Origin: DATGPD01 sp031423015
Lineage (GTDB): Bacteria; Planctomycetota; UBA1135; UBA2386
Direction: 5' to 3'
Assembly (NCBI GenBank): GCA_031423015.1
Contig: JANPER010000058.1
Coordinates: 1-53,304 of the forward strand
Length of the DNA stretch: 53,304 nt
Part shown: positions 1 to 6,715 of the stretch, in pieces
Layout of the letters: each line of letters starts with the position of its first letter
Position numbering within the stretch: position 1 is the first letter of the stretch
The notes under the pieces: model-generated
Database searches by the model: none
Told to the model about the DNA's origin: nothing
The model's input: only the letters and a program-made list of their open reading frames with translations
Translations under genes and position numbers: made by a program

Positions 1-100
1 CGCGATCGGCATCCGTTACGTCCGGTGGCCAGCACCTTCGCCGCCGTCGCCAGGAACCAGAGCCAAGAGCTGCGCAGCAGGAGCAGGAATCAGAACCAGC

Positions 101-1519
101 TCAGACCGCCAGAATCACGCGGGTCTCGGCCGCCGTCGACAACTGGGCGAAGGCGAACACCTCCTTCCCCGCCGCCTCGATCGCCTCCGCCGCTTCCTGC
201 ATCATGGATGTCTTGCCGGTGCCTGCCCCGCCCCGAATAACCATGACCCGGTCCCGCGAGTTCAGCACATGCAGCACGGCGGCGACCTGGCCTCGGTTCA
301 GCCAGCTTCGCTTCCACACATGTTCCTCCGGCGCCAGCCTCCGGCAGGCGCCGCGCCCGTCTCTCGCGAAACCGACAAGTCTTCGCTCTTCAGCCAGCAC
401 CTCCTTGGTGGTGACGCAGGCCTGTCCGCTCCGCACCGCCCGCAGAAGCGGCTGATCGGCGAGCTTGGCAGCCACCGTCTCCGGCGACGCCGAGCCGTAG
501 CAGCCTTTCAGCGCGGTCGCCATGAGCGTTCGCTCCGGCACGACGGAGCTGCGCGTGAAGCAGTGGCTTACGGCCCGGTGGACGGCGTCCAAGGCGCTGC
601 GATCGTCCTGCGGGATCGCAGCTTCCCCGACTGCCCTCTCCAACGCGCGAATCGATGCGCCCTCGTCATCGGTCAACCTTTCCCGCCAGATCTCCTGCAG
701 CTCAGCAGTCGTCAGGTCCTTGCGCTTGCGATCGCGCGTCTTGGCGCCCAGCTCGCCCTTCTTCTCTGGGTCGACGATGCCGGCCGCCTCCGCCTTGGCC
801 TCGATCTGCGCTGTGCGGCGTGAGAACTTCTCGAGCACCGCCGACGGCATGTGTGCGATCTCCCAGCCTTTCCGGGTCCGCTCGACGGGGAGGCCCAACT
901 CGGCGAGCCCGCGCGCCACGCGCGCGTGGCAGACCGCCTCGAAGTAGGAGGCATCGCGCTTGAGCCCGGCGAACTGTCCGGCTTTCCAGCGCTCTTCCTG
1001 CTCGTCCCACGTCGCGTTGAAGACGAAGCAATGCGCGTGCAGATGCGGATCGGGCACACCGTCGACGGGACGGGCGGTCGTGTGCACATAGGTTCCGAAA
1101 ATCATATTGCCAGACGTGCGGTCTTCGTTGCGGCCCTCCGAGCGCACGCGCGTCTGCATTTCCGCCTCCATCTCCTGCATGGTGGCGTCGACCGCCTGGC
1201 GGAACACATTCAGGATGCGCTCATCCTGCGTCAGGCCATATAGCACCGACACGCTCTTAGGGACGTCCCAGGTGAAGTCATAGCCCACGCGCCGAGGCTC
1301 CTTCTGCCTGGCGGTCAGCGTCTTGCCGGTCCGCGGGTTCTGGTTGTCGCACAGCGCGTCCCAGTCTTTCTTCTCGATGCCGCCGGCAAGTCCGATTCGC
1401 TCTGCCCCCTTGCCTCCCCAGACGCCCTGCAGTTCCTGGCCTTCGGTGTAGTAGTCACTGCCGGTGCTGTAATAGCTCTTGGCTCCCGCAGGCGAGCTGT
1501 TCTGGGTGATCCTCAGCAT
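101..1519 (-). CDS. MOBF (TrwC-type) conjugative relaxase, 3'-truncated
   Basis: Relaxase that would nick the plasmid at oriT and stay covalently bound to the transferred strand. The start at 1519 is chosen because MLRITQ matches the usual TrwC beginning; the open frame continues upstream to 1720 without family sequence. Visible features are paired tyrosines (YY at residues 16-17 and 23-24), the three-histidine metal motif HLHAH at 159-163, and a helicase Walker A (GGAGTGKT) near residue 440. The product stops at 472 residues, soon after Walker A, whereas family members run to about 900-1100 residues. The C-terminal helicase is therefore missing and the tail after FAFA looks unrelated. The nicking domain is intact; transfer would probably fail without the helicase. 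Confidence 0.85.
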   Translation of the reverse strand: MLRITQNSSPAGAKSYYSTGSDYYTEGQELQGVWGGKGAERIGLAGGIEKKDWDALCDNQNPRTGKTLTARQKEPRRVGYDFTWDVPKSVSVLYGLTQDERILNVFRQAVDATMQEMEAEMQTRVRSEGRNEDRTSGNMIFGTYVHTTARPVDGVPDPHLHAHCFVFNATWDEQEERWKAGQFAGLKRDASYFEAVCHARVARGLAELGLPVERTRKGWEIAHMPSAVLEKFSRRTAQIEAKAEAAGIVDPEKKGELGAKTRDRKRKDLTTAELQEIWRERLTDDEGASIRALERAVGEAAIPQDDRSALDAVHRAVSHCFTRSSVVPERTLMATALKGCYGSASPETVAAKLADQPLLRAVRSGQACVTTKEVLAEERRLVGFARDGRGACRRLAPEEHVWKRSWLNRGQVAAVLHVLNSRDRVMVIRGGAGTGKTSMMQEAAEAIEAAGKEVFAFAQLSTAAETRVILAV

Positions 1520-1739
1520 CCGGCGCCCTATAGGCAGGATGCGAATGTGTGTTTCATCTTGCCGTCGCATTTCATGAACGCGGTGGAGCAATGCACATGC
1601 CACACCGGCGGCGCGCGCACCCAGCGGCGACGACAGCTCATGGGCGCGTGGCTGCGTTACGTGGCCGTCAGCCGCGTTCTCCTCGTATAGTCCGCTGCCC
1701 ACGCGGTCCTGATTAGGCACGCTAAAGCCGCCGCCGGTC

Positions 1740-1797
1740 AGGTCAAGTTGCAGAGCCGCTTTCCCAAGAGGGAAGCCTTCGGCTCTTCACTTGACCT
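1740..1797. repeat. 58-bp nested imperfect palindrome, candidate oriT
   Basis: Three nested inverted-repeat pairs: aggtcaagt (1740-1748) with acttgacct (1789-1797), agagcc (1752-1757) with ggctct (1781-1786), and gctttccc (1758-1765) with gggaagc (1770-1776), closing on an aaga loop. It lies between the leftward relaxase and the rightward gene at 1884, where a terminator would have no gene to serve. An origin of transfer beside the relaxase gene is the best inference. The nick site cannot be identified from sequence alone. Confidence 0.5.
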
Positions 1798-1883
1798 GTT
1801 TGCTTCGCACCGGCCTGAGCTGCTTTGGACGCCGTGCCATCAGGCCGCGATGGGCGCGGCCGGAAACAAGAAGGAGAACGACC

Positions 1884-2099
1884 ATGACTGACACCACATC
1901 CACCACCAACGCCACGTCCAAGCTGCCATCCCACGTTGCCTACCACGTGCGCGACCGAGAAGACGGCAAGGGCTTCTGGACCCGGATCGGCGGTGCCTGG
2001 GCGCATGCCGACAGCAAGGGATTCAACATCCAGATCGAAACCGTGCCTCTCGACGGGCGCATCACGCTTCGCGTCGTCTCGGACGAAAAGAAACAGTAA
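1884..2099 (+). CDS. small plasmid protein of unknown function (71 aa)
   Basis: Start chosen at the ATG at 1884 because AAGGAG lies at 1871-1876, at ideal spacing; an upstream in-frame ATG at 1791 falls in the palindrome region. After a Ser/Thr/Asn-rich leader (residues 1-13) comes a compact domain containing VAYHVRDREDGKGFWTRIGG and GAWAHADSKGFNIQIETVPL, ending in a charged tail. It resembles short proteins often carried next to relaxase genes on proteobacterial plasmids, but I know no function. It is followed by a strong hairpin and a second small gene. Confidence 0.7.
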   Translation: MTDTTSTTNATSKLPSHVAYHVRDREDGKGFWTRIGGAWAHADSKGFNIQIETVPLDGRITLRVVSDEKKQ

Positions 2100-2108
2100 T
2101 CGCAAACC

Positions 2109-2128
2109 GGGCGGGCTTCGGCCCGCCC
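2109..2128 (+). terminator. GC-rich hairpin with TTCG tetraloop
   Basis: Perfect inverted repeat gggcgggc-ttcg-gcccgccc with a stable UUCG tetraloop, ten bases after the stop of the preceding gene. Only two T residues follow, so it may be a weak terminator or an mRNA-stabilising or attenuating hairpin between two co-directional small genes. Confidence 0.6.
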
Positions 2129-2148
2129 TTCAGCCAAGGAGAACTATC

Positions 2149-2397
2149 ATGACAACGACAATCGAACCGACCAATGCCGATCGCGCCGCATGGGCCAAGG
2201 ACGCCCTGACGATCTTCACTGCACGGACCTACAGCGGCGACCATCCCGACTCGATGCACCGGGAAGACCTCGAAACCGCGATCGGGGATCTGATCGCCGA
2301 CCTGCTGCACTATGCCAGCCTGCAGGGCTTCGACTCTGGCCACCTCGTCTTGCAAGGCTGTTATCACTTCGGCTGGCAATTGCGCGAAAATCTTTGA
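2149..2397 (+). CDS. small plasmid protein of unknown function (82 aa)
   Basis: Start at the ATG at 2149, preceded by AAGGAG at 2136-2141. The product begins MTTTIEPTNADRAAWAKDAL and is rich in acidic and aromatic residues. It contains EDLETAIGDLIADLLHYA, a probable amphipathic helix, and ends FGWQLRENL. The stop is two bases before the start of the methylase gene, so the two are likely cotranscribed. No recognised function; its place suggests a plasmid accessory or regulatory gene. Confidence 0.7.
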   Translation: MTTTIEPTNADRAAWAKDALTIFTARTYSGDHPDSMHREDLETAIGDLIADLLHYASLQGFDSGHLVLQGCYHFGWQLRENL

Positions 2398-2399
2398 TC

Positions 2400-3154
2400 A
2401 TGCGAGTCCTCGCTCACTGCAAGCCAATCAATCCATTCTACGCGGCCCGTCAACAACCTGCGGGCCCGCGGCGACGCGATGCAGATTCCCTGACCTACGT
2501 CAGGCTGCCGCGCATTCCCGTCACTTCGAGCCCGGTCCCTCACCTGACCAGCCTCTACCACTTCTCGCGGGCCGGCGAGTACGGCAGTCGCGCCTACCCT
2601 GGTAACTGCGGCGGCAACCTCATCAAGGATTTGCTGCTCTACTTCCGGCCGGCATCGGTGCTGGACCCGATGACCGGCAGCGGCACGTGTCAGGACGTCT
2701 GCCGCAAGCTGGCGACCCCGTGCTGGTCGAATGACCTGCACCAGGGCGTCGATGCCTGCGACCCGACTACCCTGCCGAGCGACTTCGAGTTCTGCTGGCT
2801 GCATCCGCCCTACTGGCGGCAGAAGCTCTACACGGACGATCCGCGGGACCTGTCGAGGGCGGCGACCCTCGAAGCCTTCCTGCGGGGCTACCAGCAACTG
2901 ATCGAGAACTGCGCCGCGGCCCTCGCGCCCGGCGGCAGAGTCGCCATCCTGATGGGCGACTACTCCGACCGCCAGGCCGGCTTCGTGCCCTCGTCTACCA
3001 CACAAAACGGCTTGCCTTCGAGGCCGGGCTGCGCCAGTGTTGCACCGACATCATTCGTTTCAGTCACGGGGCCAGCAGCGGTCGCAAGGTGTATCGCTCG
3101 TCCTTCATCCCCGGGCTGCACGACGTGTGTACCGTGTTCGAGAAGGCAGCATGA
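2400..3154 (+). pseudogene. DNA methylase-like gene with one frameshift
   Basis: SAM-dependent DNA methyltransferase-like protein. The SAM-binding motif DPMTGSGT lies near residue 90 and the catalytic motif is an HPPYW variant of DPPY. After GDYSDRQAGFVP the frame is lost: the run at about 2986-2990 (gtgccctcg) appears to lack one C. With that base restored the frame continues LVYHTKRLAFEAGL through SSFIPGLHDVCTVFEKAA and ends at 3154, where the stop overlaps the next start as ATGA. That overlap supports the repaired frame as ancestral. Unrepaired, the open frame runs with unrelated sequence to 3179. A sequencing error in the C run is as likely as real inactivation. Such plasmid methylases may protect against host restriction. 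Confidence 0.75.
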
Positions 3155-3327
3155 CCGACCGCGATTCGATCCTCGATGACCTGTTCCAGGGCTGCGCCTT
3201 CGCGGCTTTCCTGGAACAGGCGTGCGTGGAGGGCGGCTGGCCCCATCCGGAGCCGACGCGACAGCGAGCCTATGCGCTCTACGAGCAGCAGCTTGCCCTC
3301 AAGTCTCCCGAGAAGAGAGCGGCCTGA
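3151..3327 (+). CDS. small plasmid protein of unknown function (58 aa)
   Basis: Start at the ATG at 3151, which overlaps the stop of the repaired methylase frame as ATGA, implying translational coupling. The product contains DDLFQGCAFAAFLEQACVEG and ARQ/YALYEQQL-like helical segments and is acidic in its first half. No known domain recognised. It is the last gene of a short operon with the two upstream genes. Confidence 0.6.
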   Translation: MTDRDSILDDLFQGCAFAAFLEQACVEGGWPHPEPTRQRAYALYEQQLALKSPEKRAA

Positions 3328-3990
3328 CTCTCTCATGGGCCCATCGATACTCACCGAATCGGCGGGAGCCTCGCACCCGGCGCGCCGCCACGCGGAGGTG
3401 GCGGTCCGTTCGGCAGCCTCACCACGCCGGTTGCTTTGTGGCTCCTTGTCGGCGGCGCTGCCCCTCGATGTTCAAGCGAGCAGCGAGGAAGCCCGTCCAT
3501 GACTCTGTCGGTCGCGACGCATGCGGTGCCTCGCACAGAACCTGTCGGTTGTGGTCGAGGTGCCGCAGCAGCTCGTGCGTGGGCGGCTGCATCCAGGACG
3601 TCAGCGTAGCCGCCGGCGTCTGGCTACCACCGATGCATCGAACTTCGCCCTGAGGTCGAGTCTCGATGCCCCGTCCGGCAGCGTCACTCCATCCCTTCTG
3701 CCGCTGCCGCACGACAACAGTCCACCAGCTATTTGACTGACTGAAAAACCAGAAGCAAGCAACAGTTTTCATGCAGACGTCTCCCCTAAGCGGTGCTTAG
3801 GAGTGGGAACCCGAAACTTTCACCGTGAAAGACCGGCGCTGGCCGGGAAGCAGGCGAACCGCATCATCGCCTCGTCGCAAATACGACTTCACGATTCTGC
3901 GCCCAATACACCGACATCCGTCTGCGGCGTGCGGCGTGGCCGCCATGACGAAGTGCTTGACATGCCTCCAAGTTCCTTCTAGGTCTTGGG
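3328..3990. other. plasmid intergenic region without a recognisable gene
   Basis: About 660 bases between the small gene and the partition operon. Open frames here have no family sequence and I do not call them. Two details stand out. At 3875-3886 there is tcgcaaatacga, resembling half of the 20-bp motif found at 3994 and 5956. At 3898-3907 there is tgcgcccaat, the reverse complement of the iteron core attgggcgca. The region may therefore hold extra Rep- or partition-protein sites. Confidence 0.45.
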
Positions 3991-3993
3991 TAA

Positions 3994-4013
3994 TCGTATA
4001 ATCGCAAACACGA
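3994..4013 (+). promoter_or_regulatory. parA promoter -10 and putative operator
   Basis: The 20-mer tcgtataatcgcaaacacga contains a consensus -10 (TATAAT, 3997-4002) and lies 18 bases before the parA start. It recurs with one mismatch at 5956-5975 behind repA. A TCGT...ACGA inverted pair bounds the motif. Binding by the ribbon-helix-helix partner or Rep is inferred. No good -35 sits 17 bases upstream (ttcctt at 3974-3979). Confidence 0.55.
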
Positions 4014-4030
4014 CAAGCAGGAGACCACAC

Positions 4031-4687
4031 ATGGCGCACGTCATTTCCATTCTGAACCAAAAGGGAGGTGTGGGAAAGACGACGCTCGCAGTCCACCTGG
4101 CCACCGCACTCGCCCGTAAGGGCAAGCGCGTCCTGCTGCTCGATGCCGATCCGCAAGGCAGCGCGCTCGACTGGGCCGCCGCACGACACGGCAAGCCCCT
4201 CTTCCCTGTCGTCGGGCTACCCAAGTCCTCCATCCACAGGGAACTGCCTAGCATCTCGGCAGGTTACGACGTGGTTGTCATTGATGGCCCGCCCCGTGTC
4301 TACGAAGTAGCACGCTCGGCCATCATGGCAAGCGACCTCGTCCTCATCCCCGTGCAGCCCTCGCCCTACGACGTCTGGGCAGCCAAGGAGATTGTCGACC
4401 TGCTCGCCGAAGCCACCGTCTACAAGCCGGGCCTGAAAAGCGCATTTGTGATTAACCGCAAAATCGTAAACACGGCGATCGGACGCGACGTCGCCGACGC
4501 GCTGTCCGACTATCCGGTCGTCATGCTAAAGAGCGCCATCTGCCAGCGGGTAGCCTTCGCCGAAAGCGCCGCCCAAGGACTGACGGTCTTCGAACTTGAC
4601 GCCGACATGCCAGGCAGCAAGGAGATCGATGCCCTTGCCGATGAACTGCTGACCGACTCCGTGCTGCGGCTGGAGGTCTGCGGATGA
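4031..4687 (+). CDS. parA: ParA-family plasmid partition ATPase
   Basis: Walker-type ATPase that segregates the plasmid to daughter cells with a DNA-binding partner. The start at 4031 has AGGAG about seven bases upstream; the longer open frame from 3986 would cross the promoter. The deviant Walker A KGGVGKTT is at residues 11-18, followed by LLLDADPQGS and the Walker B-like VVVIDGPP. At 218 residues with no N-terminal helix-turn-helix, it is a small type Ib ParA. Its stop overlaps the start of the next gene (ATGA), giving a two-gene parAG-like operon. Confidence 0.9.
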   Translation: MAHVISILNQKGGVGKTTLAVHLATALARKGKRVLLLDADPQGSALDWAAARHGKPLFPVVGLPKSSIHRELPSISAGYDVVVIDGPPRVYEVARSAIMASDLVLIPVQPSPYDVWAAKEIVDLLAEATVYKPGLKSAFVINRKIVNTAIGRDVADALSDYPVVMLKSAICQRVAFAESAAQGLTVFELDADMPGSKEIDALADELLTDSVLRLEVCG

Positions 4688-4953
4688 AGAGGGTCGCGTT
4701 CACCGGGAAGCCACCAGCAACGACGCCTCCAGCGAACGCGGACGCCTGGGTCTCCGCGCGCGAAGCGCCGGAGCAGGAGGCGACCAAGCGATTCACCATC
4801 GACGTTCCCTTGAGCCTTCACCGGCGAGTAAAGAGCCAGTGCGCACAGCAGGATCTTGTCATGGCCGACGTCATGCGCGAACTGCTCGAACAGCGCTTCC
4901 CGACACGGGACGTCATCAAGGGAGAAGGGAAGGGGAGTCGTGAACACGACTAG
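4684..4953 (+). CDS. ribbon-helix-helix partition/regulatory protein (ParG-like)
   Basis: An 89-residue protein with a flexible Pro/Ala-rich N-terminus (residues 1-33) and a C-terminal ribbon-helix-helix fold, from TKRFTIDVPLSLHRRVKSQC through MRELLEQRF. It overlaps parA by four bases. In type Ib systems the RHH partner binds the centromere and operator and stimulates the ATPase. Here it is the natural candidate to bind the 20-mer at 3994 and 5956. Family assignment rests on fold pattern and position. Confidence 0.75.
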   Translation: MKRVAFTGKPPATTPPANADAWVSAREAPEQEATKRFTIDVPLSLHRRVKSQCAQQDLVMADVMRELLEQRFPTRDVIKGEGKGSREHD

Positions 4954-4999
4954 CCCCAGACACGACGGCACGATTTGCTGGCGAGCAGTGAGCACGTAG

Positions 5000-5947
5000 A
5001 TGCCACAGCGCCGCCCAGCCCGCTCCGACCAGCAACCCGACCTGTTCGCCGCCAGTTTCGCCGACATCCCGATTCGCGACCAGCGCGAGGTCATGGAGCG
5101 ACCGTTCTTCAGTCTGGCCAAGCGGCCACGGCTGATGCCCATCGAATACCAGGTCGGCGACGTCTGGGTGGAAGTCAGCGCCAACCCCCAGTTCGGCATG
5201 GCCACCATCTGGGACGCGGACATCCTGATCTGGGCATCTACGCAGATCACCGAGGCGCTCGACCGCGGCCTTGAACCATCGCGGATGATTCAGTTCCACC
5301 CCTACAACCTGCTCACCTCCATCCGCCGCACAACCGGCGGAGCAGACTACACACGGCTCCGCGCGGCGCTGGAACGGCTCACGCACACCGCAGTCAGGAC
5401 CAACATCCGGGGTGAGGGGAGGAAGAAGTTCTCCTCGTTCCACTGGCTCGAAAGCTGGACCGAGACCATCAACGAGGCCACGGGCGAACCGACTGGCATG
5501 ACGATCACGCTGCCGGACTGGCTCTACGAAGGCATCGTGGGCAGGGGAGGGGTGCTCACCATTCACGAGGACTACTTCCTGCTCACCGGCGGCATCGAAC
5601 GCTGGCTCTACCGCGTGGCGCGCAAGCACGCGGGCAAGCAGCATCTCGGCTGGAGTTTCACCATGCGCCAGCTCTATAAGAAGTCCGGTTCGGCAGCGCG
5701 CTACACCGACTTCGCCATCGACATCCGCCGACTAGTCGAGGCCAACGCGCTTCCCGAATACCACGCGGAGCTGCATCGTAACGAGGACGGGGAGGAGTTC
5801 GTTCAAATAATCCACCGGGCCGCGCTCGGCGTCGAACATCCCCTGCATGAGATGCCTCGCTTCCCCGGTCGCCGGCAGGTTCCAGCATCCGGCGCCGCGT
5901 CGACCCGTCGACCGATCCGGCCAGCCAAGACTGACCCGGGCGATTAG
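5000..5947 (+). CDS. repA: plasmid replication initiator, RPA (RepA) family
   Basis: Replication initiator of the type annotated as replication initiator protein A. Characteristic segments are RDQREVMERPFFSLAKRP near residue 25, then IWASTQITEALDRG, FHPYNLLTSIRR, HWLESW, ITLPDWLYEGI and WLYRVARKHAGKQ. Full length at 315 residues. The stop lies inside the first iteron (5937-5952), so the gene abuts the origin it would serve. No clear Shine-Dalgarno lies before the ATG at 5000. Expected to bind the iterons and open the AT-rich stretch. Codon use and family suggest a proteobacterial plasmid. Confidence 0.88.
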   Translation: MPQRRPARSDQQPDLFAASFADIPIRDQREVMERPFFSLAKRPRLMPIEYQVGDVWVEVSANPQFGMATIWDADILIWASTQITEALDRGLEPSRMIQFHPYNLLTSIRRTTGGADYTRLRAALERLTHTAVRTNIRGEGRKKFSSFHWLESWTETINEATGEPTGMTITLPDWLYEGIVGRGGVLTIHEDYFLLTGGIERWLYRVARKHAGKQHLGWSFTMRQLYKKSGSAARYTDFAIDIRRLVEANALPEYHAELHRNEDGEEFVQIIHRAALGVEHPLHEMPRFPGRRQVPASGAASTRRPIRPAKTDPGD

Positions 5948-6140
5948 GCGCAGAGTCGTACAATCGCAAACACGATTCGCCGCCCATCCTGCAACACGCT
6001 CACACGACTTCCAGGTGAACCGTAGGGGCAGGGGAAGCCAGCCTGTGGACAGGCACGGGCGATTGGGCGCACGCGCATCGGGCGATTGGGCGCAGCCTCG
6101 CACGGGCGATTAGGCGCAACTCCTCGGGCGATTGGGCGCT
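5937..6140 (+). repeat. iterons of the plasmid replication origin
   Basis: Five direct copies of a 16-mer cgggcgatt(a/g)ggcgca: 5937-5952, 6056-6071, 6079-6094, 6103-6118 and 6125-6140 (last base t). The last four are spaced 23, 24 and 22 bases apart, about two helical turns, as expected for cooperative Rep binding on one DNA face. The first copy overlaps the repA stop and may serve autoregulation. Confidence 0.9.
5956..5975 (+). promoter_or_regulatory. second copy of the parA operator-like 20-mer
   Basis: tcgtacaatcgcaaacacga matches the parA-promoter motif at 3994-4013 in 19 of 20 positions. It lies between the first and second iteron with no gene to promote, so it is more likely a binding site (operator or centromere) than a promoter. 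Confidence 0.5.
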
Positions 6141-6250
6141 GAGACGCCCCGATTCTTGTGGTATCTCAAATGGTAGCCGACCCGCTAACTGTCTAACCTT
6201 AAGTAAATACATATAACCTTTCTAACGTTCATGGGCTGTGGATATCTGAC
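6141..6250. other. AT-rich origin segment with a DnaA-box-like site
   Basis: Directly after the last iteron the sequence turns markedly AT-rich (for example ccttaagtaaatacatataacc). At 6237-6245 there is tgtggatat, one mismatch from the reverse complement of the DnaA box. Iterons, AT-rich DNA and a DnaA box together form a standard theta-replication origin. Confidence 0.65.
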
Positions 6251-6276
6251 GATCGTCCTTGCCCTCCAACCACCCG

Positions 6277-6665
6277 TAAGAGCGCCGTGCTGGATCGGCG
6301 CGGCGACGCGATCTTGTTCAACCCGCGGCTGGTCGAGTTCGCCAAGCACTACCACTTCGAGATCCGACCGGCGGCGGTGGCGCGCGGCAATGAGAAGGGC
6401 CGTGTGGAACGGGCAATCCGCTATGCGCGCACGTCATTCTGGCCAGCGCGGCAGGTGGTCGAAGTGCGTGCCACACTGGAGCGCGTGCGGGTGATCTCCG
6501 CCGGCGTGGTCGTCGCCGAGCACGCACGCAGTTTCGACCGTGGCTTCGTCGCCGAAGACTCTGCGCACGTCGAGGCGCTGCGCAAGAGCAAAGGCGACGC
6601 TATTCGTGCCGCCGTCCACACCGCATTCCAGTCGACCGCCATGGAACTCTTCTTCGGTGCCAGGT
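6277..6665 (+). pseudogene. IS21-family transposase (IstA) remnant with internal deletion
   Basis: The frame from about 6277 (KSAVLDRRGDA) matches the IstA catalytic core, including FNPRLVEFAKHYHFEIRP and ARGNEKGRVERAIRYA. After FWPARQ it jumps to sequence from much nearer the IstA C-terminus (VVVAEHARSFDRG, EDSAHVEALRKSK). The N-terminal third and a middle block are missing, and no istB or terminal inverted repeats are visible. It marks the join between plasmid and chromosomal DNA. Confidence 0.75.
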
Positions 6666-6715
6666 CAGCGGACACTACCCGGTCACGACGTGAGGCACGT
6701 CCGGGCTTAGTGGCG

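Noticed and set aside
3328..3772. Several open frames of about 100 codons on both strands
   Set aside because: No start signals, family sequence or consistent coding pattern; not supported as genes.
3957..3962. TTGACA as -35 box for parA
   Set aside because: It is 34 bases from the TATAAT at 3997, twice the usual spacing, so it cannot pair with that -10.
5937..6140. CRISPR array
   Set aside because: The repeats are 16 bases with 6-8-base gaps in an origin context and no cas genes; they are iterons.
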